Counted from the first letter of the stretch, positions 24,979-37,190 are shown. The stretch: 64,000 nt of DNA from Costus lasius (GCA_027563935.2 CM050447.1:17252001-17316000); one strand, 5' to 3'. The notes: generated from the letters alone by a model not told the origin. Numbers and translations: made by a program.

Positions 24979-26122
24979 TGTTAGGCCTGGAATTCCCCTG
25001 TTTAGCCCAAGAGGAGACGGCCTAGGCCACGGCACAAGCCCACATGACAAACCCAAGAATCGAGCCCAAATCCCTCAGTCAACAGGGACGGTTCCGATTT
25101 TGACGACGCAACGAGCTCGTCTTCCGCAACATCTTCAGCAACGGATGTGGACGAAGCCGACAAGGGTGTCAGACGCAAACGTGGGGCGAGCAGATGTGAA
25201 CGCAAGGAAGGGAAGCGGCACGTGATTTCTATGGAGATTCCTGTGGAGGCGAGGAGCTCTTCGGCATGCGCGAGTCCAACGGAAGCAAAGGCGGCGTTGA
25301 CCTCGCCCTTAGCGGATGAAGCGGAAGAAAGGAAAGGCGTTTTCCCTTTAAAATTCGATGTAGAGGCGGAAGAAGGGATCATCGAGTGAGCAGAAGCTTA
25401 GAGAGAAGAGCTAGAGGAGATCCAGACCTGGTGCACGAGAGATCTAGAGAGATCAGAGATTAAGGAAGAGCCGGCGGCGACGAGCGTCGCAGCTGCGAGG
25501 GGAAGGTTGTAACAGCGACAAAGAATGCCGCCGACAAGTGAAGAGTGAGCGAGGAGTGAGAGGAGGGTTTTTGTAACCTTTGACGTGAATAAAGGCGAAG
25601 CTTTTCCCTTCCTTCCCGGTTCCGACGAGCTCCCCTGCTTCCCTAGTTTCCGGCTGCAGGAGCCCTTTTACGTCACCATCAGGGACGATCTAAGCGGCTT
25701 TCGACGAAGACGACGAAGGGTTGAGGAGGAGGCGGCGATCTTCCTCCTGCCCTCACGCTCAAGTCCCTGGCGGCTGTGCTTCTCGGCGACGAACAGTGAG
25801 CGCTCGGCCGAACGAACGAGGAAGATGAACGCTCGACGTTCGTTTCGAGGCTTCGAGGTGGTTAACGGTCAAACGGGCAAAAACCAAATTCGGTGAGATT
25901 TCGATTTGGACACTGACGTAGGCGTGATGTTAGCGACCGAAAATCAAATCGATGAGCGGCGCGGCAGAATTAGATTTGGGGCATTGACTCAGGTTTGATT
26001 TTCGATATTAGGGTTAGGGTTTTCCGATTGGTCTTTGATTTGGGGGTGATTTTGCACTTAGAGATTAGGGATTTCACGCCGATCTAGTATTATGCAACAG
26101 AACCTTAGGCTGAGGCGTGACA
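24979..26122 (+). repeat. 3' LTR of the first TR-GAG element
   Basis: 1144 bp, starting TGTTAGGCCTGG after the polypurine tract and ending GGCGTGACA. The next five bases are CCTAG; the matching left duplication cannot be checked because the 5' LTR is truncated. Confidence 0.8.
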
Positions 26123-26885
26123 CCTAGGCATTGATTTTAAGTTATTGAAGGTAGAAAAAAAAATAGTATAAAAACAGTGGAGAAAGCTACAATATTTGTT
26201 GTGGCTCTTAAGTTTTAATTGTTAGACAAATAATTTTAGCTAAAATTTTAAGTATTATTATTTTAAATAATTTAAAATTTTAAATATTATTATTTTAAGG
26301 ACCTATTTTGCTCCATGTTGAAGTTGCTTTTAAGTAAAAAGTTGATAGAAATATATTTGGTAATGAAAAGCAGAAGTAGAAAAAAAAAACAGAATCTAAG
26401 AAAGCTATAACTTGATACTTTTGATGCTTCTGTATTTTCAAAATAGTAATTTATATAATTTTAATTAATTTTTTAACTATTATTATTTTAAATAATATAG
26501 ATTTTAATAATAATATAATATAATATATATAATTATTTTAAATAATTTAAATAATTTATTTATTATTTTTAAAGTTGACATTAGTTAAAAAATTATTTAC
26601 GAAATATCTTATAAATTTTGGCAGCACAGCAAAGTATATTACAGTATAGTTTAGCATGGTTATAAATTTATTAACAGCTGGGCCAAACAAACCCTAAATA
26701 ATTTAAAGTTTTAATAATAAAAAATATTATTATTTAGGTTATTTTAAAATTATATATATATTTATTATTTTAAATTTTGACGATAGCTAAAATTATTTAC
26801 CAAATATATTATAAATTTTAATAGCACAATATAATATTTTTTAGCATAATTATAAACCAATTAATAACATGACCAAATAGGCCTT
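26123..26885. mobile_element. Nested Tourist-like MITEs (family C)
   Basis: An inner copy at 26299-26694 (GGACCTATTTTG...GGGCCAAACAAACCC) is flanked by TAA on both sides, the usual Tourist target. It sits within a second, more decayed copy ending near 26885 (CCAAATAGGCC). The left end of the outer copy abuts the 3' LTR. The same family occurs at 35919-36340. All are non-coding and very AT-rich. Confidence 0.65.
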
Positions 26886-27867
26886 TTAATACTTACCCCA
26901 AGCGATCGAGTCAAGTCCATTTTTAAAAAAACCCACAAGTGGTTCACCCAAGAATCTGGTGTCAACAAGGATGCCTCTCACCTCATTTTTTTAATTTTAA
27001 AAATAAAAATAAAAATATTTATTTAATTTAAAATAGAATAATTATACATATAAAAATAAAAAATAATGATTATATATCAAGCCGAGTTTAAATTTATGTT
27101 CAAGATGGTTTGAAAATCCAAGATCATTGATCACAATAAAAATTAAAAAAAAAAAAAAACCCTCGGAAGGTGTTCCAAATTTGATCTTAGAGCTCAGTTA
27201 GATCAATTTCCTAACCTAGCATCTAATGAACCCCCAAATGATCCACAACTAACATGCAAGATCCAACACATAATAGATCTTATCTCAAAGTTCATATTTT
27301 TCCTAACATATTCCATTATCAAATGCACTCTATCAAGCACAACATTCTTAAAAATGGTAAGTGGATGAACTCATTAAAGGTTTTTCATCTTGAAAAAGCC
27401 TTAGACAAATCCTTGCTCTCTTCTCACATAATAAAGATAGTAGCTGATGCATTTATATTCATAAACGAGTTATAATTAAAATCTAGTAAAAAGAACCGAT
27501 GCATATTCACAGCCGAATTTACGGAATCGTTTGATCAGTTGTTTTCAACTGTTATAACTATTAATTTATAAAATATTCAACTAAATATGAAAAGTAGTCA
27601 AAGAAACACGGTAAAATAAATCCGGTACGCCTTCGCGTAAAATTGACCGTCTATTCCACTATACTCGAATAGGTGGCTCCATCAAGGACGTTAAAAATTG
27701 ACCACTGGCACGCGTACTTGATATGCGTAAAAGTATCAGGTTCCTGTTTCTCTCCTTTTTGGTCCAATCGTCTCCCAACGGTTGTGTTCCTGTCTACCTG
27801 ACTGCATGCGTCTCTCCCACTCGACGGCTGTTACTCTGTTTCCTAGGGTTTAGATTAGCCAATCCGG
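26886..27867. other. Intergenic region and SKIP31 promoter
   Basis: AT-rich to about 27480, then mixed composition before SKIP31. A CCCAACGGTTG motif near 27775 could be a MYB/MSA-type element. No gene recognised. Confidence 0.35.
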
Positions 27868-30800
27868 ATGACGGATCCGGTGGCTGATTACGGAGTCGTC
27901 GACGACGACGAAGATGAGGTCCTCGCATGCTTCCTCGAATCTGAGATCCTCTCCGGCGACTCAAAGCAGGTTTCGCCTTTGTTTTTCTGAATCATAGTGT
28001 GTTGTGGTTCGGTGGAATTGGCCTCACTATTGGGGGCTTTTATCACGCGCACTGATATGATCTCAGGAGTCACCGACGGATAGGGCATCGAAGAGGCCAC
28101 GCATCGAGGAGGAGAGCCATGAGGTTTTGAATTTTGAATTGAAGGAATTTGATTGGATTTTGGGGCTTCTAAAGTTTTCTTGAAAATTCTATTATCCCAG
28201 GTCGAGGAATCGGTGGCTAGCGCATCTAAGGTGCCGCGCATTGAGGGAGAGAGCTCACAGCGGGCGAATAGGAATAAGGCTCCACTTTCTGCTTGGCAGA
28301 TTGAGACGGGCATCTTTAGCAAGATACCACCTGAGCTCTTCCATCACATCTTTAAGTTCCTCTCTTCCGAGGTCTGGCGAAAAATTGCATTTTGATATGA
28401 AAAAGTAGTTATTCTATCGATGCAGTTCACACTTCAGTTGGATTTTGTTATTCATTTTTGTTCATTGGCAATTATCAGGATCTTATTGCGTGCGCTGTCG
28501 TCTGTAAGTTCATGAGTTTTTCTGCTTCAGATGAGAGCCTTTGGCGTCGTCTGTGAGCAAAAACTCTGCTGTTCCCCTCCTCTTGAAAATCGAAATTGCT
28601 GCAAAAACGATGTTACTTTATCTTTTTATTTTTGCAGATATTGCATGAGGTGGGGCCTGGATTCTTCAAAGGGAAAGTTAAGGGCATGTGCTTGGAAGAA
28701 GATGTATATTCAAGTAATTATGTTTTTACTTTTATGTTCATTTTTTGTTTAGTTTGATGAGAATATCATGCAGTTGACAAGTATTAAATGAAAATGGTTT
28801 TTGTTACTTAGGATAATTGTTTTTTATTTAAGAACATGAGTCTAAATTGCAATCACATCATTCAATTACAAACTGGGTAATTTTGAGAAAATCATTAAGA
28901 AGCTATCTTGTTCCTTTCAACTTGAAGAAGACAGAACATTCAGATGTCATAGGACTCCATACAGTGAGAGACTTGTCTTTTGTGTAACGTTAGCATGATC
29001 TAAAGTCATTAAAATGTTTCCTGCGCAAATTTACTTGAGTTAATATTAATGTACTTGCTATTTTCACACGTTTCTCTTTTTTTGCTTATCAATTTGATTA
29101 TGCTCTCTGTTATCTGTTTTTCCTGAAATGAGTACACTGAATGCTTGGGATCTTTGAGGGTGCCTGAGAAGTTTATACATTAGCTGAAAGACTTGATCAT
29201 TTGTAGTTTTTTAAGGTTGGAAAAAAAAGACAATATTCAGTTAATCTTGTTTTCTTGGGTATTGTTTGAGTTGTTAATTGTGAAGGAATTAGGTCTTCCT
29301 TTGATACTTAGATTATTAATAGCATTATTGTAACCAAGCACTGTTTTTAGCGTGATCAAGAAGACATGATAGAGTTTGTGAGGAACACACCTTCAGAGTT
29401 TAAGCAGTACTACATACAAATGCAGGCAGCAAAAAGGAGTCAGCCACCTCTTCCATCATTGGTAATAGGACCTTGACTTGTGCTACTTGTATTTGAGAAA
29501 TATTTATGCATTATCATTTCCTTAGATTGCGACATATGTCATGAAATGATTTCACTTATACCAGTTATTTCAGATTTCCTTCTGATTGACCTTGAATTTA
29601 TTTAATTATTTCCCTCATTTTTTAAGGTTGATGATCGAGTTATTCTTGATAGAACAGTGGCTGATCAAGTTTCAATCTGGAAAAGCAGCAGAAGCTTAAC
29701 TGATGATGCAGCAACAGGCCATACCTGCTCTGGCAATACATGCTCATATTCCCAAATTGGCGATGTATTTATGTGTGAGAGGACTGGTCGAGTGCATGGT
29801 ATGTTTTCCTCTCTTGCAAAGTTTAACTGACGGGTCTTTTAGCACCTAATTCTATTTATATGAGAAAGCAGTCTGTGATGATGCTTGCCGGGAGGTTGTC
29901 TTGGATCATTCTAGTGGACTCTTAGTGTGCACTATATCTGGCCACTGCTTTGATAGATTGTTATCTCCTGAAGAAGAATCAGATACCTTTGAAAGTGTAA
30001 GTGCATTTTCATTTTTGTAAAAGAAGCTTGCCAATATTATTCTTTCTGAATTCGCTCAAGTTTTTGGTGCTAATAACTTATCAAGTAATTAAATTAGAAT
30101 GTATGACTACCAGATTTTGCTGAAATGGATTTAGCAGCTTATATAGAGAATCCAGTTCATAATACCAGTTTAAATTGTTTGTTATTACATCTTTTCATTC
30201 ACCTAGGAACTGTTTATTGAAAGAACTTTATACTATTTGGTGACTTGGCTTTAGCCATGGAAAAATAATATTTGTCCAGGAAATGAACTAAATGATGATT
30301 GTGCTTTATTAGTCAAGTTGGCCGTTTCAGGCTATCAACGGTCTCTGAAAAGTTATTTGTGTTTTTGTGTTGTTTTCTGCTTTGACTTTTGATTATAGAT
30401 AAGTGTTCAATAGACACATGAGCACTTTATTTCATCATGCCATCTTGGTAAAGACCAGTCAATAATTCTGATGAATGAAAGAGGTCAAAATTAAATTCAA
30501 CACAACGCTAGCTTTACGAAACCATAGTTTCTTGATAATTAAGCGAAATTGTTAACTGCAATAGAAATTTGATGCATTGATATTTTAGGAAGAAAACAAA
30601 AGGGTGTTTGTGCAATCTGTTTTTCAGTAAAAAGAGTGAAATTTGTTGCTCTCTCCCAGTTCAGCATCTTATTGCTCGGCCATTTGATTTATCCTTTCTT
30701 TCTCCGTTATGGTTTGTGTACTTTGATTCTGGTATAACTTTTGATGCACATGAGCTGAGCTATATTTGTATCTTTCATGTTTACATCAGCAAAAAATGCT

Positions 30801-31244
30801 CAAGTAGTTTGTGTTTATACTGTGAGAGTGTATGACAACAATCTTAGCTTAGACGGTATATTGTTTTGTTGCGGTCGCACATGACTAAAGCAATTGGATC
30901 CTATTAACCTAATTTAAAGGTCTTTCTGCCTTGTCTCCAATCAACCTTCCATTTAACTGAGAACTTGTGGTATTTTATTTGTTTAAATTTCAGGAGCAAC
31001 AACAGGTTGGTGCGGTAGATGAAGCAGAGCCTTTCATGGGATCTGGACGTTTTGGTAATTATTTAACGTTTGATTCTGTCATTTGCTTTGATTCAATTGG
31101 CATTCCTGTTGGTAAGCTTGATGAAATGCACGCCTGGCAATTTCGTTGACAATGCTGATTGTGTTTTTGACAGCACGCGCGTATCTACTTGGTTATAATT
31201 GTGCTGATGAGAAGGAGCTGAAAGCTGCTTTAAAGTTTTGTTAA
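27868..31244 (+). CDS. SKIP31: F-box protein SKIP31 homologue, 339 aa
   Basis: Ten exons, all GT-AG and in phase: 27868-27969, 28067-28123, 28201-28371, 28479-28552, 28638-28713, 29351-29461, 29627-29798, 29872-29996, 30994-31054 and 31174-31244 (1020 nt). The acidic N-terminus ([19 protein letters not shown]) matches SKP1-interacting partner 31 of Arabidopsis (At5g45360). The F-box is at about residues 93-135 ([20 protein letters not shown]...WRRL), the SKP1-binding part of an SCF ubiquitin ligase. Residues about 229-288 are Cys/His-rich ([30 protein letters not shown]) and may bind zinc. The C-terminus is [16 protein letters not shown]. Oddity: exon 2 and the start of exon 3 encode near-duplicates, [11 protein letters not shown] and [11 protein letters not shown]. 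Confidence 0.95.
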
Positions 31245-31735
31245 TAAGGATTCATAACTCATAAAATTGCAGCTGTTAATTTAGCTCTATGTAATATTGA
31301 AAATCACTAGAGTTGTAGGTTTTCCTTCAAAGAATGCTCGAAAGACTGGATGTAAACCGTCTTTTGTCCAGGCATTCGTTTTATTGTATTTAACACCACT
31401 GGGTTGGGTAAAAGCAGGATAATAGAAGGGGATTTTGCACAGCATGTGTTTAAATTCCTCAAATTTTGACGTTACCATGTAATGGACAGCTGCGATTTCC
31501 AACTTTTGTAGGTTTTGCATATTACATGAGATATATTTTAAAAATGATACTTAAGTACATAAATTTTATTTTTATTTTAATTGAGTATGTAAATTTGTTT
31601 GTATTTAAGTTAAGTATTTGTGCTAGTTAGGAATGCTTATCTTGCATTACAATATTCTAAGTGGTTAGCAGATGATATGCAAGTTTGCGTGGTTTCTCCT
31701 CCTTTGGGAAAGTATCGTGATGATATGGTTGCAGC
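31245..31735. other. 3' flank of SKIP31
   Basis: Probably holds the SKIP31 3' UTR. AT-rich, no other gene. It ends at the target duplication of a hAT MITE. Confidence 0.4.
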
Positions 31736-32268
31736 TAGGGGTGAGCATAATTCGGTTTTTACCGAATTTACCGATCGGTAAATCGGTAAATCGGTAAATC
31801 GGTTCGGTAATTTCGGTTTCGGTTTTCGGTTCGGTATTTATTTTTATGTAATTCGGTTTTCGGTTTTCGGTTCGGTAAATAAAATTTCGGTTCGGTAATT
31901 TACCGATTTACCGATATATATATTAATATATAAAAAAATAAATTTTTATTTATTAATCTTTAATTTTTTATCGGTAATTTACCGATTTACCCATCGGTTT
32001 TTACCAATCGGTAATATTTTAATTAGATAATATTTTAATATTTTAATAATTTTTTTAATAGATTAATTATATAATATTTTAATATTTTTTAATCGGTAAA
32101 TCGGTAAAATCGGTAATTTACCGATTTACCGATCGGTAATTCGGTAATTTACCGATCGGTAAATACCAAATTCGGTATCGGTTCGGTAATAGGTTTTTCG
32201 ATTTCGGTAAATCGGTTTTCGGTAAATCGATTTTCGGTTTTTCGGTTTTTACCGAATGCTCAGCCCTA
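31736..32268. mobile_element. hAT-type MITE, family B copy 1
   Basis: TAGGGGTGAGCAT...ATGCTCAGCCCTA termini with a perfect 8-bp target duplication GTTGCAGC (31728-31735 and 32269-32276). The interior is largely built of TTCGGT and GGTAAATC words in both orientations, giving strong self-complementarity. Non-coding. The second family member is at 35276-35777. Confidence 0.88.
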
Positions 32269-32276
32269 GTTGCAGC

Positions 32277-32910
32277 TCGAGCACTAACGTGCTGTGGTTG
32301 CCATGAGCACATCAAGGTGCCAAGCAGAATACAACATTATTTCTTTTTTTCTTATCCCTGCCGTCTATATGGCTCTGCCATACAGTATGGGCGATTATCT
32401 TGTTCCTCATGCATTTCAGATCTACTCGTGTAAACTGTCAAGTACACAATCAACATAATGTTTTAAATTCTAATTTTTTTTATAAAGGTTTTTGTTTTGT
32501 TGCAATGAAGTGCCTTGTATCTGTTTTTTATTTGACTAAGTTTTTTGTTTGAGAATATTTTTGACGTCGGATGTGAACATATACTTTGTTATTGCTTGAA
32601 TAATGTTTTAAATTCTAAATATTTATGCATTATCATATCTTCATAAATACTACTCTTTTCCTTGGTGTTAGCATGATAAATAAAATGAGGTTACATAATT
32701 TGACATATTTTATATTTAGTTTACATACAGGTTTACTTATTTGCATTAATAATGTAAACAAAATCACACAAGTAAAACAATATAGGCTTCCAAGTTAGTT
32801 ATTTATATAGTTATTGATATGGTCAAATAATGAAATGAAATATAATTTTATCACTGGAGAGACAGAGTAGTAGAGTACATACGAGTAAATATAAAACTAA
32901 ATCAAATCAT
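32277..32910. other. AT-rich intergenic DNA
   Basis: No gene or repeat boundary recognised. Confidence 0.35.
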
Positions 32911-33311
32911 TATGGGTCAATGGGTACCCGAACTTGCAATTACCCGATCTGACCCAACCCATTTATGGATGGTTTGAATACCCAATTAGCTTATCGGGTC
33001 GGGTTTGAGTTTTCTCTCACCGGTTCGGGTATTTGATTAAGATACCCGATACCTGATCAATATATAATAAAAAATAAAATTATATATATACATATAATAA
33101 AATAATTTTTAATAAATATATTTATTATTATTTATATTATTTTATAGTTATATTTTATAAAAATAATTTAAAAATAAATATTTTAATTTAAACGGGTACC
33201 CGTGTAAATACCCGACTTAGGTTTAGTTGGGTTTGGGTTTGGGTCGGGTTGGGTCGGATCGGGTTCGAGTTTGGCTAAAACTCGCGGGTACTTGACCCAT
33301 TGACATCTCTA
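32911..33311. mobile_element. Putative hAT-like MITE with GGGTACCCG ends
   Basis: Inverted ends share TCAATGGGT and GTACCCG, around an AT-rich core: GGGTCAATGGGTACCCG at left, and inverted GTCAATGGGTCAAGTACCCG at right. No clean target duplication seen, so the boundaries are approximate. Confidence 0.5.
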
Positions 33312-33502
33312 ACTTGGACGCTCTCGTTCAACCTCAATTTAAAATAGTGGTTATTGGATTCTCGAATATTCTTTCCCTCTTATCATGCGTTAAATGGGGT
33401 AATTTTTTCCTCTTATTATCTTTCCTCCGAAGGAAAGCAAACAAGGAAAAATAAAGTTTTCCATTCTTTTTTTTCTATTATCCCTGTAAGGACACAAAGG
33501 TT

Positions 33503-34033
33503 TAGGCCTGGCAATGACTGACCCGACCTGCTGACTCAACCCAACTCGACACAAAGTTAGGCAGGTTCGGGTCAGCCATAATCGTGTTCGGGTCATAAAC
33601 AAACAGATTAACCCGTTTATGACCCGAAAACAATCGGGTCGTGTCGGGTTGTAAACGGGTTGACCCGCTTAACCCGATTACATTATATATTTATATATAA
33701 AAAATTTAAATATAGACTCACCTAACTCTTGGTAGTCCATAAGCCCAAATATCTTTTAACTATCTTTTAACCTAAATTTCGGCTCACACATAAGCCTAAA
33801 ATTTCATTATTTTTAATAAAATTTTTATTAATTTATTATTTATATTTAAAATATAAATGATAAATAGGTTATTCGGATCGTGTTGGGTTGACCCGATTAT
33901 ATTCGGGTTGTGTTCATGTTAGACTATTTGACTCAATTAATTAAACGGATTGTGTTCGGATTGGCCAAATTGGGTCACGGGTCACAGCTGATATGATCCG
34001 TTTATGACCCGCTGGCTCGAATTGTCCGGTCTA
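33503..34033. mobile_element. hAT-type MITE, family A copy 2
   Basis: Collinear over its length with the element at 6954-7492, including GTCGTGTCGGGTTGTAAACG and GTTGACCCGATTATATTCGG-like blocks at the two ends. Termini TAGGCCTGGCAA...TTGTCCGGTCTA. Flanking 8-mers CAAAGGTT and TAAAGGTC match at 6 of 8. Confidence 0.7.
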
Positions 34034-34041
34034 TAAAGGTC

Positions 34042-35267
34042 GAAGAAAATATTATATTTTCTTAAAAAAAATAAAAGAAAGGAAAGAAAGTGAAAATTTC
34101 TTTTATTTCCTACCTTAGATGAAAAACGTAAAATATGAGAAAAAAAAATGCAACTTCTTCTTACTTAGCAAACAGTCTAAATCGGACGAAAAAAGAACAC
34201 AAACGTGAATGTTGAATGTGCTAAACACTCTGGCCCCTGCTGCTCACCAGCGGCATACGCTAGACGCCACTCCCGGTCGCCTATGCTAGATGCCGCTCCC
34301 ACTCGTCGACGCTAGACCCTGCTACTCCCACTCGCCCACTCTATACGCCATATGCCAAACGCCGCTCTCACTTGCCAACGCTAGACGTCACTCTCGCTCG
34401 CCGACGCTAGGCACCGATGCCAGTGTTCTGGTTTGTATTTCTCTTGAATTTTCTTTCTCTTCACTGCGATTTCTCGTTCTCTCTCGCTGCTCCGCCGTTC
34501 TGTTCGTCCCCACTTGTCGCCGCCGCCACCGCACACAGCTGGAAAGATGCCACCGCGCCGCCGCTGCTCACAAATCATGCTATTGATCATGCTTCACTGC
34601 TGGAAAGATGCCCTTCCCGTTAGCCCCAATTCATTGTGTAAAACATCATTAATTACTTCTGGTAAATGAGACTGGAAAGCTCCGTATGAAATGCTTGTTG
34701 TACATTAGTATTAATCCAATGCAAAATAGGAAGGTTTTAAAGCTGCGATTGGTTTGGGAAATGCCACCGCCGATTCGCTTTACCTTGTACCATTGTTTCT
34801 GTAAAAAAAAAAAAAAAAGGAATTTTAGGAGATATGAAACCAAGTAGAGCTTACATTTCATGCATCTTAATTATTCTTGCTCTCGAGTGAAAATTTTAAG
34901 TGAAAATTTGTTGAGTGAAAAATGTGAACAGAGCATTACTCGAAAAATTTGAACGGAGCATTTTAGAGAACTAATATTTTTCTATTTAAATTTTTTAATA
35001 TTTACATAGTAATTAAATAAATTGTTAAATATTTTTATTGCCTTTTTTTATTTGTATAAAATTTATAGTATTTAAATGAGATTTATTAATTTTATATTTT
35101 ATATTTTTTTATAGTAATTTTTATAGTGTTTATGAACAATGGGCATAAAAAATGGGGTCCAAATATCAAATGAAACATATCATTAAAACGTTTGTTCCCT
35201 TTAAGAAAAATATAAGTAAGGAAAACATTTTTACTTTTTTATCCGTACAATTTTCTTTCATTGCAAA
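34042..35267. other. Intergenic DNA
   Basis: Contains a 26-bp minisatellite (listed separately) and a poly-A stretch near 34803-34819. No gene with a recognisable product. Confidence 0.35.
34257..34420. repeat. 26-bp GC-rich minisatellite
   Basis: About five degenerate units of ACGCTAGACGCCACTCCC followed by a TCGCC-like tail. The first two units are 26 bp, and later ones are 26-40 bp. Confidence 0.6.
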
Positions 35268-35275
35268 TTTTTCTT

Positions 35276-35777
35276 TAGGGGTGAGCATTGAGTAAAAATC
35301 GAAACTGAATTTACTAAATTTTTTTATATTGGAATTTTAAAAATCGAAACCGAATCGAATTTTCTAATAACTGAAATTTTACATAATCAAATTACCAAAT
35401 TTTTTTTTGGTAAATTCAGTAAATTACTGAAAAATTAAATTATTAAGGATTTAATTAATTATAGAATGAGTAATTAAGTTTTTAGATATTTGATAATAAA
35501 TTTTACAGTTTAGTAACTAGTTATACTATAATAAAATTAAAATATAATATAATACAATATATTTTTTAATATATATTAATTATATTATATATTTTAATAT
35601 ATATTGGTAAATTTAGTTTTTTACTAAATTAAAAAAAATCAAAACCAAAATCGAAAACTGAATTTTATAAAACTTATTACCGAAACCGACATCAAAATTT
35701 TTTTTACCAAGCCAAATTTATTGAAATTTTCGATAATCGATAAAAACTGAATTAATTGAACGAAATGCTCACCCCTA
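35276..35777. mobile_element. hAT-type MITE, family B copy 2
   Basis: TAGGGGTGAGCATT at left and AATGCTCACCCCTA-like end at right, flanked by a perfect 8-bp target duplication TTTTTCTT (35268-35275 and 35778-35785). The ends match the MITE at 31736-32268, but the interior is AT-richer and diverged. Confidence 0.85.
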
Positions 35778-35918
35778 TTTTTCTTCTTTTCCTATTTTTT
35801 TTTTCTTTGATACGGACATGACAATAATGTAAATATATCTATGACCAAACCTATTTATATTAGACTTCCATCAATCCCTTTTCCTGTGCATTTGTCAGAG
35901 AGGCACAACTCAGAAGAA

Positions 35919-36340
35919 GGGCCTGTTTGGCCTCGCTTTTAAGTTACTTTTAATCAGCTTTTAAGTAGAAAGCAGAAAGAAAACTGTTTGGTAATAAAAA
36001 AACAAAAGCAGAAAAAAGTAGTAAAAAAGTAGAAGTTGAAAAAGCTATAATTTGATGCTTTTGCAGCTTCTACTTCTTCAAAAAAGTAATTTACATTATT
36101 TCGTTTAAAATTTCAAGTATTATTATTTTAAATAATTCAAAATCTTAATATTAAAGAAAAATAAAATATACTATTATTTTAAATAATTTAAAATAATATA
36201 TATATTTATTATTTTAAATTTTGATAGCAGTTATAAAGCTATTAACCAAATATCTTATAAATTTTGACAGTACAACACAGTGCGGCACAGTACAGTTTAG
36301 CACAGTTATAAAGCTATTAACAGCGGGGCCAAACAGGCCC
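35919..36340. mobile_element. Tourist-like MITE, family C
   Basis: Inverted termini GGGCCTGTTTGGCC and GGCCAAACAGGCCC. The bases GAA occur at both outer edges (a possible 3-bp duplication). The interior matches the nested copies at 26123-26885 (AAGCTATAA, ATCTTATAAATTTTG, CAGTTATAAA). Non-coding. Confidence 0.7.
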
Positions 36341-36722
36341 GAAATGTCCTAAGCTGGGTACCCAGCTCAGGATATTTTCATCTGGGTCCCTTAATTTGGG
36401 CCCAAAATATTTTTTTTTTAATTTTTTTTAGAAATGTTGTGTATTTTGTAAGCTATCCAATGGTACCAATATTGAGGTATTTTAGACTTTGTATACGTAT
36501 AAAATATCCTATACAAAATCACATATAAGACAAAATACTATTTATTATATAAAAAAAATCAATTTTTGTATAGGATATTATATAAGTGTACAAGATCTAA
36601 AATACCCTAATATTGGTACCATTGGATAGCTTACAAGGTATACAACATTTCTAAAAAAAATATTTTTGGGCCCAAATTAAGGGACCCATATGAAAATTCC
36701 TAAGCCCAGCTTAGGACATTTC
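36341..36722. mobile_element. Foldback MITE with ~150-bp inverted arms
   Basis: The left arm GAAATGTCCTAAGCTGGG... is repeated inverted at the right end (...CCCAGCTTAGGACATTTC). The arms also share GGGTCCCTTAATTTGGGCCC and AAGCTATCCAATGGTACC, leaving a loop of less than 100 bp. No coding content and no clear target duplication. It abuts the Tourist-like MITE directly. Confidence 0.8.
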
Positions 36723-36735
36723 ATCCACAACTCAG

Positions 36736-37190
36736 GCGTACGCTTACGAGAAAAAAAATCAAGGGTACCCTGCCCAAAATTTTTAAGCAGGTACCTAAAT
36801 AACATAGAATATGTCCAAATTATTGTAGAATGAGCTCATTTTATTAAAGAGTAAGTGTTAATTACCCTAGAATGACTATAACATATCGTAGAATAACTAT
36901 TTATTAGTATAGAATGATTGCCAAATATTTCGTAGAATATAACATGCAGATATTCTCCAAAATGTTTGGAAGTCATTTTACGCTAATAGATAGTCATTCT
37001 ATAATATATTATATTCATTCTAGGGTAATTTAGACATACTTTTTTTTTTTTTTCATAAAATAGGCTTATTTTATAAAAATATAGTCATATTCTACGATTT
37101 TCAGGATACCTTGCCTAGAAACCTTGGGTAGTGTATCCTGGCTAGGCTTTTTTTTTTCCACACTTACTCTCCCTCCCTCTTTTGCATACA
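36736..37190. other. AT-rich intergenic DNA
   Basis: Includes short imperfect inverted phrases (TAGAATGA / TCATTCTA) around 36830-37020. No gene. Confidence 0.35.

Larger units (their letters stand above)
22781..26122 (+). mobile_element. Non-autonomous gag-only LTR retrotransposon (TR-GAG type), 5' truncated
   Basis: The 3' LTR is 24979-26122 (TGTTAGGCC...GTGACA). The 5' LTR matches only its right portion, about 22781-23480, so roughly 440 bp of its left end are missing. A primer-binding site for initiator Met tRNA (TGGTATCAGAGCC) follows at 23484, and a purine tract (GGGCGAGGGGAGAA) precedes the 3' LTR. The internal region of 1.5 kb holds gag only, with no protease, reverse transcriptase or integrase. 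It would depend on an autonomous Ty3/gypsy relative. Related to the element at 38111-41972 by gag similarity and LTR start. Confidence 0.85.
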
